Assembly: GCA_023229465.1 (NCBI GenBank)
Contig: JALNZE010000002.1
Span: forward strand, 186,001-250,000
DNA: 64,000 nt
Direction: 5' to 3'
DNA from: Chitinophagaceae bacterium
Lineage (GTDB): Bacteria; Bacteroidota; Bacteroidia; Chitinophagales; Chitinophagaceae
This document shows, in pieces, positions 43,599 through 53,600 of the stretch. Under the pieces are notes generated by a model. The model made no database searches and was not told the DNA's origin. It saw only the letters and a program-made list of their open reading frames with translations. The translations under genes were made by a program, and so were the position numbers. Position 1 is the first letter of the stretch; the number at the start of each line of letters is the position of its first letter.

Positions 43599-44141
43599 AT
43601 GAGTCAGCACCGGGAATATGAGATAGCATTTGTGGGTTTAAAGCCGGGGATGCATGTATACGAATACCGAATTGAGGATACGTTCTTTGTACCGTATGGT
43701 GAGCAGGATTTTGAAAACTGCCTGGCCAATATCAAATTGAGTCTCGAGAAAAATACGGGATTCATGCAACTGAAATTTGATATTGATGGCAGCCTGGATG
43801 TAAACTGCGACAGGTGTGGAAACACACTGCCTATGCAGCTTTGGGATGAGTTCAACATCATTGTAAAAATAGTCGACGACCCCGAAGTGATGAATGAACA
43901 GGAAGAAGATCCTGATGTATATTATATCGCCCGTGGAGAAAGTCATCTTTACCTGGCTGACTGGATATTCGAGTTTGTAAACCTCAGTATTCCTTTACAG
44001 AAAATGTGTAAAGAATCTGAGATGGGCGGGGCAAAATGCAACAAAGAGGTACTGGAGAAGTTAAGAAAGATGGAAGAAGAAGTACAGAAAGACAGTAATA
44101 CGGTTTGGAAAGGGTTAGATAAATTTAAAAACTTAGAATAA
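43599..44141 (+). CDS. DUF177 (YceD) family protein
   Basis: The 180-residue protein is of the YceD/DUF177 family encoded just before rpmF in many bacteria. It has 'CDRCGNTLPMQL' in the middle and 'LADWIFEFVNLSIPLQKMCKE' toward the end, the normal family blocks. The bacterial homologue has been linked to 23S rRNA or ribosome maturation, and in plants to 23S rRNA processing. Followed by L32 after 26 bp. Confidence 0.9.
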   Translation: MSQHREYEIAFVGLKPGMHVYEYRIEDTFFVPYGEQDFENCLANIKLSLEKNTGFMQLKFDIDGSLDVNCDRCGNTLPMQLWDEFNIIVKIVDDPEVMNEQEEDPDVYYIARGESHLYLADWIFEFVNLSIPLQKMCKESEMGGAKCNKEVLEKLRKMEEEVQKDSNTVWKGLDKFKNLE

Positions 44142-44167
44142 TTTTTTGATACTATAAATTTCGAGAT

Positions 44168-44362
44168 ATGCCGAATCCTAAACGCAGACATTCACAACAA
44201 CGCAGCGCCAAGAGAAGAACTCATTACGTGGCACAGGAAGTTACTTTGAGCAAAGACAGCACCACCGGTGAAACACATGTTCGTCACCGTGCTCATGTAA
44301 GTGAAGGAAAATTGTTCTATAAAGGTAAATTGGTAGCTGAAAAAGCTCCTCTGAAAGCGTAA
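44168..44362 (+). CDS. rpmF: 50S ribosomal protein L32
   Basis: The 64-residue protein is a typical L32: 'MPNPKRRHSQQRSAKRRTHY' at the N-terminus, then a short basic body. The four zinc cysteines of many L32 proteins are absent, so this is the cysteine-free (zinc-independent) form. It lies between DUF177 and plsX, the usual order. Confidence 0.95.
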   Translation: MPNPKRRHSQQRSAKRRTHYVAQEVTLSKDSTTGETHVRHRAHVSEGKLFYKGKLVAEKAPLKA

Positions 44363-44391
44363 CCTTTTAGTTCAACTATACTTCCTGCCGA

Positions 44392-45336
44392 ATGAATATT
44401 GGTTTAGACATGATGGGTGGAGATTTCGCACCGCTTGAAGCGGTGAAAGGCCTGCAATTATACTTGTCTAACGGTACTCGTACGGCATCTTTATTTTGTA
44501 TAGGTGATGAATCTTTAGTGAAACCCCTGCTGGAAGAATATAGGGTAGACGCTCCCAATATACACCTGGTTCATGCACCTGAAGTAATCGGGTACCATGA
44601 ACATCCCACCAAAGCGTTGAAAGAAAAACAACGCTCCTCTATTGCCATTGGCTTTCATTTATTAGCCACCGGAAAAATTGATGCCTTTATCAGTGCGGGT
44701 AATACCGGCGCCATGCTGGTAGGCGCCATGTTCAGCATCAAAACCATTGAAGGCATTAGCAGACCTGTTATTGCAACCGTCTTACCCAAAATAAATGGTG
44801 GAACCGGCATATTGGTAGACGCGGGTTTAAATTCAGACTGCAAGCCGGAGCAATTGAACCAGTTTGCCACCCTGGGTAGTTTATACGCAAAATACATCTT
44901 CAATATCCCTAACCCAAAAACGGGGTTAATGAATGTGGGTGAGGAAGAAGGTAAAGGCAATATACTGGCACAGGCAGCTTATCCCCTTTTAAAAAATAAT
45001 CAACAGATACATTTTATAGGCAATATTGAAGGGCGTGATCTGTTTAATGATAAGGCCGATGTAATTGTTTGCGATGGGTTTACCGGAAATATCATTCTAA
45101 AAATGGCCGAATCTGTTTATGACCTGAGCAAGCAGCGAGGGTTTGGTACTGATGCCTATTTCAGTCGTTTTCATTATGAAAATTATGGCGGAACCCCCGT
45201 ACTGGGTGTAGCCAAACCAGTGATCATTGGTCATGGCATCAGTACTGCCAAAGCTTTCAACAACATGATCTCCGTTGCGGAGAAGATGATCGAAAGTGAG
45301 CTTTGTAGCAAAATAACCGGTCTTTTTAAGTTGTAA
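44392..45336 (+). CDS. plsX: Phosphate acyltransferase PlsX
   Basis: The 314-residue protein makes acyl-phosphate from acyl-ACP at the start of phospholipid synthesis. Features are 'MNIGLDMMGGDFAPLEAVKG', 'FISAGNTGAMLVG' and 'DVIVCDGFTGNIILKMAE'. Its start lies 29 bp after rpmF. The fabH gene that often follows is not here; a CBS-domain enzyme is next. Confidence 0.95.
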   Translation: MNIGLDMMGGDFAPLEAVKGLQLYLSNGTRTASLFCIGDESLVKPLLEEYRVDAPNIHLVHAPEVIGYHEHPTKALKEKQRSSIAIGFHLLATGKIDAFISAGNTGAMLVGAMFSIKTIEGISRPVIATVLPKINGGTGILVDAGLNSDCKPEQLNQFATLGSLYAKYIFNIPNPKTGLMNVGEEEGKGNILAQAAYPLLKNNQQIHFIGNIEGRDLFNDKADVIVCDGFTGNIILKMAESVYDLSKQRGFGTDAYFSRFHYENYGGTPVLGVAKPVIIGHGISTAKAFNNMISVAEKMIESELCSKITGLFKL

Positions 45337-45413
45337 CCACCCCCCTCTTCTATAATTTCCTTTTTTCGCAGTACCTATTTTGTAATTGGCTACGATCAGG
45401 ATGGGCAAAACTT

Positions 45414-45421
45414 TACCTTTG
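45414..45421 (+). promoter_or_regulatory. -7 box upstream of cystathionine beta-synthase-like gene
   Basis: TACCTTTG is an exact TAnnTTTG box 23 bp before the ATG. Its likely -33 TTG is too far away (25 bp), so strength is uncertain. Confidence 0.45.
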
Positions 45422-45444
45422 TCGAAATTAATCGTTCATTTATC

Positions 45445-46800
45445 ATGTGGCTCAACAACATTCTGGAAACAATCGGTAACACCCCCCTAATCAGGCTTAA
45501 TAAGATTACCAAAGATATCCCCGCCATTGTACTGGCAAAAGTGGATTACTTTAATCCCGGTAACTCTATTAAGGACCGTATGGCCCTTAAAATGGTGGAA
45601 GTGGCCGAAAAAGAAGGGAAACTAAAACCCGGGGGTACCATTATAGAAGGCACCAGCGGTAATACCGGTATGGGCCTTGCCCTGGCCGCCTGCGTAAAAG
45701 GATACAAATGTATTTTTGTAACTACTGATAAACAGTCTAAAGAAAAAGCGGACATTCTTAAAGCCGTTGGAGCAGAAGTGATCGTTTGCCCAACCAATGT
45801 TTTACCCGAAGATCCCCGTAGTTATTATAGTGTGGCCAAACGCCTGGGCAAAGAGATTCCGAACTCAATGTATATGAACCAGTACGATAACCTCGCCAAT
45901 CGCCAGGCGCATTATGAAAGTACCGGGCCAGAGATTTGGGAACAGACAGAGGGAAGGATCACCCATTTGGTTTGTACAGCCGGAACAGGTGGTACCATTA
46001 CAGGAACTGCCATGTACCTGAAAGAAAAAAATCCCAATATCAAAGTATGGGCGATAGATGTATATGGTTCGCTATTGACTAAATTTTACAATACCGGTGA
46101 ATTGGATATGAATGAGGTACACCCTTATATATCCGAAGGTTTTGGTGAAGATTTTGTGCCGCAGAATTATGATATGTCTGTGATTGATCATTTTGAACAG
46201 GTAACAGATAAAGATGGCGCCGTGATGGCCAGGAGAATTGCCAAAGAGGAAGGGCTTTTCTGCGGATACAGCGCCGGTAGCTGTATACAGGGATTGATGC
46301 AATTAAAAGCATCCCTCACTAAAGAGGATATTGTAGTTTGTATATTTCATGATCATGGCAGCCGTTATGTAGGAAAAATATATAATGATGAATGGATGAT
46401 GGAGCGCGGCTTTCTGGATGTAAAAACTTTTAAGGATATAGTGAACGGAAGAAGTACAAAAAGATTAGTAACCATTGAGCCGGGCAATACGGTGGCAGAA
46501 GCAGTGGGACTGATGAAAAAATATGACATCGAACAGATCCCTGTTATGAAAGATGCAGCATTAACGGGTGCGGTAAGTGAAAGTGGCCTTTTTCAGAAAG
46601 TGTTTAATAACCCTGAGATAAGGAATGCAACGGTAGAGAGTGTGATGGAACCCGCGTATCCTGTTGTTGCTTTTGATACGCCTGTTGAAAGATTGGGCAA
46701 CCTCATCACCAAAGAGAACGGCGCGGTGCTGGCAAAAGATGAGAAAGGTGAATACCATATCGTAACAAAATACGATGTGATTCATAGTCTCGCAAAATAA
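45445..46800 (+). CDS. PLP-dependent cystathionine beta-synthase-like enzyme with CBS pair
   Basis: The 451-residue protein has a cysteine-synthase fold (about 1-320). The PLP lysine is Lys43 in 'NPGNSIKDRM' and the PLP-phosphate loop is 'TSGNTGMGLALAA'. The substrate-binding region has 'GTGGTITGTAMYLKEKN'. The C-terminal 120 residues form two CBS domains ('NTVAEAVGLMKKYDIEQIPVM', 'DTPVERLGNLI'). This is the layout of cystathionine beta-synthase. A cysteine-synthase activity cannot be excluded. Confidence 0.88.
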   Translation: MWLNNILETIGNTPLIRLNKITKDIPAIVLAKVDYFNPGNSIKDRMALKMVEVAEKEGKLKPGGTIIEGTSGNTGMGLALAACVKGYKCIFVTTDKQSKEKADILKAVGAEVIVCPTNVLPEDPRSYYSVAKRLGKEIPNSMYMNQYDNLANRQAHYESTGPEIWEQTEGRITHLVCTAGTGGTITGTAMYLKEKNPNIKVWAIDVYGSLLTKFYNTGELDMNEVHPYISEGFGEDFVPQNYDMSVIDHFEQVTDKDGAVMARRIAKEEGLFCGYSAGSCIQGLMQLKASLTKEDIVVCIFHDHGSRYVGKIYNDEWMMERGFLDVKTFKDIVNGRSTKRLVTIEPGNTVAEAVGLMKKYDIEQIPVMKDAALTGAVSESGLFQKVFNNPEIRNATVESVMEPAYPVVAFDTPVERLGNLITKENGAVLAKDEKGEYHIVTKYDVIHSLAK

Positions 46801-46939
46801 GGTTAACCAGAAAATTTTCAACAGATTTAGCAGGATACGTCTAAAATTCATGTGTAAAAAAGCCTGAACGCGTATGGGTCAAGTAGAGTATCTTGCCTGA
46901 AAATATAATAAATTATTTATTCAATAAACAGTAATCACA

Positions 46940-48007
46940 ATGAAAAAATATCGTGCCGGGGTTTTATTCGGCAATGAATTAGAAGCATTATACAACGATG
47001 CAAAAGATAACCAGTTTGCCTTACCCGCTGTTAATACCACTGGTACCAATACCATTAATGCGGTATTGGAAACGGCCGCTAAAGTTAACTCTCCGGTAAT
47101 CATTCAATTTTCTAATGGCGGTGCGCAATTTATTGCCGGCAAAGGAATGCCCAACGATCAACTGCAGGCAAATATTTCAGGTGGTATTTCGGGTGCCTTA
47201 CATGTTCACAATGTTGCCAAATATTATGGCGTACCTGTAGTTTTGCATACTGACCATGCCTCTAAAAAGTGGTTGCCCTGGATTAGTAGTTTAATTGATG
47301 CCGGTGAACAATTCCATAAAGAAAAAGGGCAGCCCCTTTTTAGTTCACATATGCTGGATTTATCTGAAGAACCCATTGAAGAAAATATTTACACCTCAGT
47401 TGAGTTTTACAAACGAATGGCCCCATTGGGCATGAGCATTGAAATTGAATTAGGTGTTACCGGTGGTGAAGAAGATGGCGTAGACAACAGTGGTATTGAA
47501 AATGATAAATTATATACACAGCCACAACATGTTGCTTATTCTTATACAGAATTGAGCAAAGTTGGCAAACTCTTTACAGTGGCCGCGGCTTTCGGAAACG
47601 TGCATGGTGTATACAGTCCGGGCAATGTAGAGCTTCGCCCGGAAATATTAAGGAATAGCCAGGATTTTATAGAGAAAGAATTGAAGACCGGCCCTAAACC
47701 TGTTTATTTTGTATTCCATGGTGGCAGTGGTTCACCCCAGAACCAGATAAGGGAAGCCATTGGGTATGGCGCCATTAAAATGAATATTGATACAGATATG
47801 CAATGGGCCTTCTGGGAAGGTGTCCGTGATTTTTATAAAAAAAATGAACCCTACCTGCAGTCACAACTGGGCAATCCGGAAGGGCCGCAAAAACCTAATA
47901 AAAAATACTACGATCCCCGTACCTGGTTACGCAAGGCAGAGGAGAATTTCAGCAAGCGACTGGAAGTTGCTTTCGAAGATCTGAATTGCATCAACCGAAA
48001 TGCTTAA
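46940..48007 (+). CDS. fbaA: Class II fructose-bisphosphate aldolase
   Basis: The 355-residue zinc aldolase of glycolysis and gluconeogenesis contains 'HTDHASKKWLPW' (catalytic Asp and zinc His), 'SSHMLDLSEEPIEENI' and 'ELGVTGGEEDGVDN' and 'FHGGSGSP', all class IIA marks. The symbol fbaA is a family-level call. It is monocistronic with a strong terminator. Confidence 0.93.
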   Translation: MKKYRAGVLFGNELEALYNDAKDNQFALPAVNTTGTNTINAVLETAAKVNSPVIIQFSNGGAQFIAGKGMPNDQLQANISGGISGALHVHNVAKYYGVPVVLHTDHASKKWLPWISSLIDAGEQFHKEKGQPLFSSHMLDLSEEPIEENIYTSVEFYKRMAPLGMSIEIELGVTGGEEDGVDNSGIENDKLYTQPQHVAYSYTELSKVGKLFTVAAAFGNVHGVYSPGNVELRPEILRNSQDFIEKELKTGPKPVYFVFHGGSGSPQNQIREAIGYGAIKMNIDTDMQWAFWEGVRDFYKKNEPYLQSQLGNPEGPQKPNKKYYDPRTWLRKAEENFSKRLEVAFEDLNCINRNA

Positions 48008-48011
48008 TATT

Positions 48012-48043
48012 AAAGGCCCGATTATGATAATCGGGCTTTTTTT
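48012..48043 (+). terminator. Terminator of the aldolase gene
   Basis: The perfect nine-base stem GCCCGATTA/TAATCGGGC has a 3-nt loop and is followed by seven T residues. Confidence 0.92.
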
Positions 48044-48176
48044 CGCTCTTTCTCCGGGTTATTCCGCTTTTTTGTACCTATTTTAATACTGGCTATATCC
48101 AGGGTACATTTTATGCACTTTACACCCCGTTTTTTGTAATTATCGTTATCTTCGACCCCCCCAACGATTACCCGTT

Positions 48177-49097
48177 ATGAAAAAAGAACGTGAAGAAGAT
48201 TTTGAAGCAAATTTAACCGGCGATGAAAGTCAGACCGGCGACCCGGCAAAACCGCGATGGTTTAAACGGATCAGGAAAGGTATTTTAACCTCTACCGCTG
48301 ATAAGAAAGAAACACCCGAAGGGCTTTGGAACAAATGCCCGGAATGCAATTATATCTGTACCACTTCTGAATTAAAGGAAAACCTTTTTGTTTGTCTTAA
48401 GTGCAATTACCATCATCGCATAGGCAGTGAGGAATATTTTGATTTTATTTTCGACAATAGTACATACACAGAACTATTCGATACCATACGAAGTAAAGAT
48501 GCCTTAGGGTTTACCGATCTAAAATCTTATCAAAAGCGTTTGGATGATATACATTCAAAAACGGACCTGAAAGATTCGATGCGGGTAGCTACCGGAACCA
48601 TACATGGAGAAGGCATTGTTATTGCCTGTATGGATTTTGAATTTATTGGCGGATCTCTGGGCAGTGTGATGGGAGAAAAATTCAGCCGCGCGGTGGATTA
48701 TTGTATTAAGCATAAACTCGCTTACCTGGTCATCAGTAAAAGTGGTGGCGCCCGTATGATGGAGAGTGCATTCAGCCTGATGCAGTTGGCAAAAACCAGT
48801 GGAAAACTATCGCAATTAAGCGATGCGAAGCTTCCGTTTATCTCACTCCTCACCGACCCAACCTTTGGCGGTATCTCGGCCAGTTTTGGCATGCTGGGCG
48901 ATCTGAATATAGCTGAACCAGGCGCCCTTATTGGATTTGCAGGCCCCAGGGTAATTAAAGAAACCATAAAAAAAGACCTGCCCGAAGGATTCCAACGCAG
49001 TGAATTTTTGTTAGAACATGGCTTTCTTGATTTTATTATAGACAGGAAGAACCTGAAAAATAAATTAGCACAGCTCGTTCTGTTATTCAGAAGCTAA
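48177..49097 (+). CDS. accD: Acetyl-CoA carboxylase carboxyltransferase subunit beta
   Basis: The 306-residue protein has a zinc finger near residues 55-80 ('CPECNYICTTSEL...FVCLKCNYHHRIG'). The carboxyltransferase body follows, with 'GGSLGSVMGEKFSRAVDYCI', 'SKSGGARMMESAFSLMQLAKT' and 'TDPTFGGISASFGMLGDLNIAEP' (the latter quoted in part). It catalyses malonyl-CoA formation with AccA, which is not in the window. Confidence 0.95.
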   Translation: MKKEREEDFEANLTGDESQTGDPAKPRWFKRIRKGILTSTADKKETPEGLWNKCPECNYICTTSELKENLFVCLKCNYHHRIGSEEYFDFIFDNSTYTELFDTIRSKDALGFTDLKSYQKRLDDIHSKTDLKDSMRVATGTIHGEGIVIACMDFEFIGGSLGSVMGEKFSRAVDYCIKHKLAYLVISKSGGARMMESAFSLMQLAKTSGKLSQLSDAKLPFISLLTDPTFGGISASFGMLGDLNIAEPGALIGFAGPRVIKETIKKDLPEGFQRSEFLLEHGFLDFIIDRKNLKNKLAQLVLLFRS

Positions 49098-49126
49098 TTA
49101 TTACTAATTAATAATTACTCCCCCTC

Positions 49127-49567
49127 TTGGCAAACGAAATGAACAACCGGCAGGCCTATTTTCATTACTTCATAGAAGATAAATATGTAGCTGGCATTGT
49201 ATTGCTGGGGACCGAGGTGAAATCGATACGGGATGGGAAACTGAGTTTCAATGACGCGTTCTGCATGTTTGATGAGGGAGAACTCTGGGTACGCGGACTA
49301 TACATTGCCAGTTATACGCATGGCACTGCCAATAATCATATAGAAGTGCACGACAGAAAACTGCTGCTTACCAAACGTGAATTAAATAAACTGCAAACCC
49401 GGATGAAAGAAAAGGGCTATACCCTTGTTCCGTTAAAAGTTTTTTTTACGGATAAGAACCTTGTAAAGGTTGAGATTGGCCTGGGCCGTGGTAAAAAATT
49501 ATACGATAAAAGAGAAACCATCAAGAACCGGGATGTGGAGAAGGATATTAAGCGGCACCTGGGGTGA
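49127..49567 (+). CDS. smpB: SsrA-binding protein SmpB
   Basis: The 146-residue protein delivers tmRNA to stalled ribosomes. Marks are 'RQAYFHYFIEDKYVAGIVLLGTEVKSIRDGKLSF' (quoted in part), 'WVRGLYIASYTHG' and the basic C-terminal tail 'RGKKLYDKRETIKNRD'. Start could be TTG at 49127 or ATG at 49139. The TTG gives the usual short leader before the conserved N-R block. It is 29 bp after accD. No tmRNA gene (ssrA) was seen. Confidence 0.92.
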   Translation: MANEMNNRQAYFHYFIEDKYVAGIVLLGTEVKSIRDGKLSFNDAFCMFDEGELWVRGLYIASYTHGTANNHIEVHDRKLLLTKRELNKLQTRMKEKGYTLVPLKVFFTDKNLVKVEIGLGRGKKLYDKRETIKNRDVEKDIKRHLG

Positions 49568-49613
49568 AGAATATCGAATATAGAAGTGATATAAAACGAA
49601 AAGTTGAGATGCA

Positions 49614-50051
49614 TTACTCCAGGTACTTCCGTTTTTTCTCTTCCTTATACTCCAACTGCTCCACCAGCGCTTCGGCTGTAGGGTTCTTTGTTACAGAAAT
49701 CGCAATTTGAAATAAGGCTACGTATATGAGAACTGTTGCCAGCAATTCGCTCCATGTTAACCAATATCCCCAGAATGTATATACTGCCCCCATTTCCGGG
49801 TGATCTGTTTCGTAGATAACTTCCGTTTTTTCATTCTTCTTCCAGTTACGCAAAAAGTATCGCGCATCAATGGCGTAATCTTTGTATCCATTATTAAACA
49901 CCGCTTTTGGAATGGCTGTACCGGCAGCGCTATCCGGTAACCATTTAATAACAGCCGGCGCTTTTTCGCCATCAAAATAATCGGGCTGGCGGGTCATTAC
50001 CATATAAGCGCCAAAACAAACGAGGTAAAGTATGGTGATGCTTTTGTACAC
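49614..50051 (-). CDS. Hypothetical membrane protein
   Basis: The 145-residue protein has an N-terminal hydrophobic segment (about 4-20), a soluble loop with 'VIYETDHPEMGAVYTFWGYW' and a second membrane helix (about 98-117), then a charged tail. The loop is probably extracytoplasmic. No domain was recognised. It lies 27 bp downstream of smc and is likely co-transcribed with it. Confidence 0.6.
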   Translation of the reverse strand: MYKSITILYLVCFGAYMVMTRQPDYFDGEKAPAVIKWLPDSAAGTAIPKAVFNNGYKDYAIDARYFLRNWKKNEKTEVIYETDHPEMGAVYTFWGYWLTWSELLATVLIYVALFQIAISVTKNPTAEALVEQLEYKEEKKRKYLE

Positions 50052-50078
50052 GTAATAAAAGTAATGGGAAACGATTCC

Positions 50079-53000
50079 TTAATTCGCCAGACTCCTGAAA
50101 TCTACCGGCACCAGTTTACTTACACCCGGCTCCTGCATGGTAACGCCATAGATCACATCTACCGCGCTCATGGTTTGTTTATTGTGGGTTACAATAATGA
50201 ACTGTGAGTTATCACTGAACTTCTTGATCATCTGGGTAAACTTACCTATGTTGGCATCATCCAATGGCGCATCTACCTCATCCAGGATACAGAAGGGTGC
50301 CGGCTTAATCAGGTAGATAGCGAACAATAAGGCAGTTGCCGTTAAGGTTTTCTCACCACCACTTAACTGGGTAATAGAGGATGGGCGTTTCCCTTTTGGT
50401 TTTGCTACGATTTCAATACCTGTTTCAGCCAGGTTTTCCGGGTTAACCAGGATCATATCGGCCGTATCTTCTTCTGTAAACAATGCTTTAAACACTTTCT
50501 GAAAATTCTCACGCACCTGGTTAAACGTATCGAGGAACTGCTGGTTAGCAGTGGCTTCTACTTCCTGTATGGTTTGTAACAGACTTTCTTTGGCTGATAC
50601 CAGGTCATTCTTTTGTTCGAGGATGAACTCATACCGCTTCTTCATTTCTGTGTATGCTTCAATAGCGGTTGGGTTCACTTCACCCATATTATCCAGGCGC
50701 TTGCGCATCCTGTCTGAAGCGGCCTGTAATTCTTCCAGGCTGGTATCCGTCTTTCTTTCCTGGTCAAGTATTTCATCCAGTTCTACTTTGAACTCAACAA
50801 TCAATCTTTCTTTCATCCCCGCTAATGATAGCTTCAACTCATTCAACCTGTCTTTGATATCGGCTACCAAATGATCAATCATTTCCTTGCTCTTCACTTT
50901 TAACCTGAGCTCACTTTCTTTCTCCTGTAAAGCATTGCGCAGATTATAATACGTTTGATCCGCTTCATTCAATTTTTTCTCTTCCGCCTCTTTCTTACGC
51001 ATCATCTCCAGCAACATTTCTTCGGAACCAATCAATGTTTTCTCTCCTTCTGTAATATCCGCAGAGGCCTCTGATAACTGTGTGGTATTATTGGCTATCT
51101 GTAAATGCAGATCGTTCAACTGGTTTTCTTTGAACACCAATTCCTGCTGCAAAGTGGTGATTTTACTCTGCTGCCTGGTATACTGCAGGTTGTTTTCATT
51201 GTATTGAACCGAAGCAAAATTATATTCCTGTTCAGCTAACTGATAAGCCTGCTCTACTGTCTTCAGTTCTTCGGTAGTGGTTTGTAACCGCTCATTCAGG
51301 ATATGGAACTCTTCCCTGGTAGCGGCAATGGCATCATGCTCGGCCTGCAGGCGCTGGTCAATATCTTCCAGTTGCTGTAAACCATTCTGCTGAGCTATCT
51401 GAAGGTTTTCAATTCGGTTTTTAGCGGCGAATACCTGATTGGTAAGCTGGCTGATCTCGTTCTCTGTTTGTTTGATTACGTTCTCTTTCAACTGGTCGTT
51501 AAAAGCGATTACCTCATTGTGCTTGGCCTGTATATCTGATTTAAGCAGGTTAACTACTGATTCCTGATCAGCAATTTCTTCTGATAATTTTTCGAGATTC
51601 TTGGCACGGCCTATTTTCTTTCCTTCAAACAAGCCAACACTTCCACCGGTTAAGGTGTATTTCCCTTTTACATATTTACCATGTTTCTCCAGTACCACAG
51701 CGCCGTTGCTGTTGGCAATGGCTTCCTCATTTTCTCCTATATACACATTACCCAACAGGTATTCGGCCAGTTTTCGGTAGCGATCATCTACTTCAATTAC
51801 ATCGAGCGCTTTAATGGTATCAGCGGGTTGTTGTGTATCTACCCTGATATCCGCGAATTTCTCCAACAGGAAAAAATTAGCTTTCCCTTTTTTATGCGCA
51901 TCCAATAAATGAATTGCCTGCAAGCCTTCTTCCAGGTTATTTACCACATAATAATTGAGGTAGGGTTCCAGTACATTTTCAACGGCTGTTCTAAATTCTT
52001 CTTTTACATAAATAATGTCTGAAAGAATGGGCGCGGCATGGTTCCATTCCGGATTCTTATGCAGGAACTTGATACTTTCCGGATAGCCTTCCATCGAATC
52101 GATCAGGCTTTTCAACAGGTTAAATTCATTACGCTTAGAATCGAGCTTACGGTTTTCTTCGTTCAGTTCATTCCGTAATACTTCCAGTTGCGCCTGTGTT
52201 TCAAATATCTGTTCCCTGGTTTTCTCCTGGTGTTCCTGTAATTGCCGCAGATCAATCCGCCTGGCATCAAGGGTGGCTTCTTTATCCCTCAATTCAACAG
52301 TAAGCTGCTGTAATTGCGATTCACGATTTTGTTTTTCGTTGTTCAGCTGTGCCTGCGCCCTTTGCAGGTTTAAAATAGAAGTATCGGCTACCGCTACCTT
52401 TTTTTCTGCATCAAACTGGCTGCGTTGTATTTGCTGGTAGCGGTTACGCAATGCATCTACCCCGGTTCTTTTTTCATCAAAAATGCGGCGTTTATCTTCT
52501 ACATCAAACTTGGCATTTTCTACTTTTTCCTGCAAATCAAGCAGGTTGGCCCGCTCATCTCCTACCTGCAACTGCGTGTACTCTATCGAATCCCCAATGG
52601 TCTTTAATTGCCCTTCCGCCTTTTCAAGGAATTCTTTCAGACCGGCTTCTTTTTCTTTCAGGTAATGCAATTTCTGGGTGGCCAGGTTCTTTTCATTTTC
52701 CCTGGTCCTCAGATCCTGCAGGTAATCATTGAATTCATGTTGCAAGCTTTGTAAAGCCCTTTCTTTTTCAATAAACCCAACTTTTTCCTGTTCAATCAAT
52801 GCCTCTTCTGTAGCTATCTCTGCTTCCAACCGGATTTTTTTATCGGTTTCCGTATCCTGTTGTTCATGAAGTTCTTTGTAGGTAATATTAAACCCTTCCA
52901 GCGCTGCTTTAGCCAGTTCAATGGCTATTTCTTTATACTCTTTTTTTATTTCATAAAATTTCTCCGCTTTTCTGGCCTGGCTCTCGAGTGTTTTTAACTG

Positions 53001-53600
53001 GTTATTGATTTCAAACAATAAATCCTCAATCCGGGCAAGATCCTGTTCGGTTGCATCCAGTTTATTTTTAGCTTCTTTCTTACGCGTTTTATAGATGGTG
53101 ATTCCTGCTGCCTGCTCTAACATTCTGCGGCGGCTGTTTTCTTTATCCTTGATAATATCATCCACCATACCCAATTCAATGATGGCATAACTATCAGTGC
53201 TAACACCCGTATCCAGAAAAAGATTATGGATATCCTTCAACCTGCAGGTAACATCGTTCAAACGATATTCACTCTCCCCATTTTTATAAAAACGACGTGT
53301 TACGGTTACCGTATTGAATTCAGTTGGAAGCAGGTTTTTGGTATTCTCGAATGTAAGACTCACTTCTGCCAGTCCGCTCGGGCTCCTGGTTTTGCTTCCG
53401 TTAAAAACCAGCGCTTCCAGATTTTCGCTTCTAAGTGCAGAAATTTTTTGTTCACCAATTACCCAGCGGATACTATCTATGATATTACTCTTTCCACAAC
53501 CATTTGGCCCGATGATACCGGTTATACCCTCATCAAAACTGACAACGGTTTTATCAGCAAAACTTTTGAACCCTTTGATTTCTAACGACTTTAATCTCAC
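50079..53600 (-). CDS. smc: Chromosome segregation protein SMC
   Basis: The 1173-residue protein forms the condensin-like ATPase. The N-terminal Walker A is 'GPNGCGKSNIIDSI'. Two long coiled coils flank the hinge (about 515-660). The C-terminal 'LSGGEKTLTATALLFAIYLIKP' signature and 'CILDEVDAPLDDANIGKF' Walker B complete the head. The start is GTG at 53600, supported by an AGGAG 6 nt upstream, which is an unusually clear Shine-Dalgarno for this lineage. Works with ParB loading in origin segregation. Confidence 0.95.
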   Translation of the reverse strand: MRLKSLEIKGFKSFADKTVVSFDEGITGIIGPNGCGKSNIIDSIRWVIGEQKISALRSENLEALVFNGSKTRSPSGLAEVSLTFENTKNLLPTEFNTVTVTRRFYKNGESEYRLNDVTCRLKDIHNLFLDTGVSTDSYAIIELGMVDDIIKDKENSRRRMLEQAAGITIYKTRKKEAKNKLDATEQDLARIEDLLFEINNQLKTLESQARKAEKFYEIKKEYKEIAIELAKAALEGFNITYKELHEQQDTETDKKIRLEAEIATEEALIEQEKVGFIEKERALQSLQHEFNDYLQDLRTRENEKNLATQKLHYLKEKEAGLKEFLEKAEGQLKTIGDSIEYTQLQVGDERANLLDLQEKVENAKFDVEDKRRIFDEKRTGVDALRNRYQQIQRSQFDAEKKVAVADTSILNLQRAQAQLNNEKQNRESQLQQLTVELRDKEATLDARRIDLRQLQEHQEKTREQIFETQAQLEVLRNELNEENRKLDSKRNEFNLLKSLIDSMEGYPESIKFLHKNPEWNHAAPILSDIIYVKEEFRTAVENVLEPYLNYYVVNNLEEGLQAIHLLDAHKKGKANFFLLEKFADIRVDTQQPADTIKALDVIEVDDRYRKLAEYLLGNVYIGENEEAIANSNGAVVLEKHGKYVKGKYTLTGGSVGLFEGKKIGRAKNLEKLSEEIADQESVVNLLKSDIQAKHNEVIAFNDQLKENVIKQTENEISQLTNQVFAAKNRIENLQIAQQNGLQQLEDIDQRLQAEHDAIAATREEFHILNERLQTTTEELKTVEQAYQLAEQEYNFASVQYNENNLQYTRQQSKITTLQQELVFKENQLNDLHLQIANNTTQLSEASADITEGEKTLIGSEEMLLEMMRKKEAEEKKLNEADQTYYNLRNALQEKESELRLKVKSKEMIDHLVADIKDRLNELKLSLAGMKERLIVEFKVELDEILDQERKTDTSLEELQAASDRMRKRLDNMGEVNPTAIEAYTEMKKRYEFILEQKNDLVSAKESLLQTIQEVEATANQQFLDTFNQVRENFQKVFKALFTEEDTADMILVNPENLAETGIEIVAKPKGKRPSSITQLSGGEKTLTATALLFAIYLIKPAPFCILDEVDAPLDDANIGKFTQMIKKFSDNSQFIIVTHNKQTMSAVDVIYGVTMQEPGVSKLVPVDFRSLAN

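Noticed and set aside
45337..45444. Leader before the cystathionine beta-synthase-like gene as a SAM riboswitch
   Set aside because: Only about 108 bp, with no conserved stems or terminator seen. A plain promoter box explains it.
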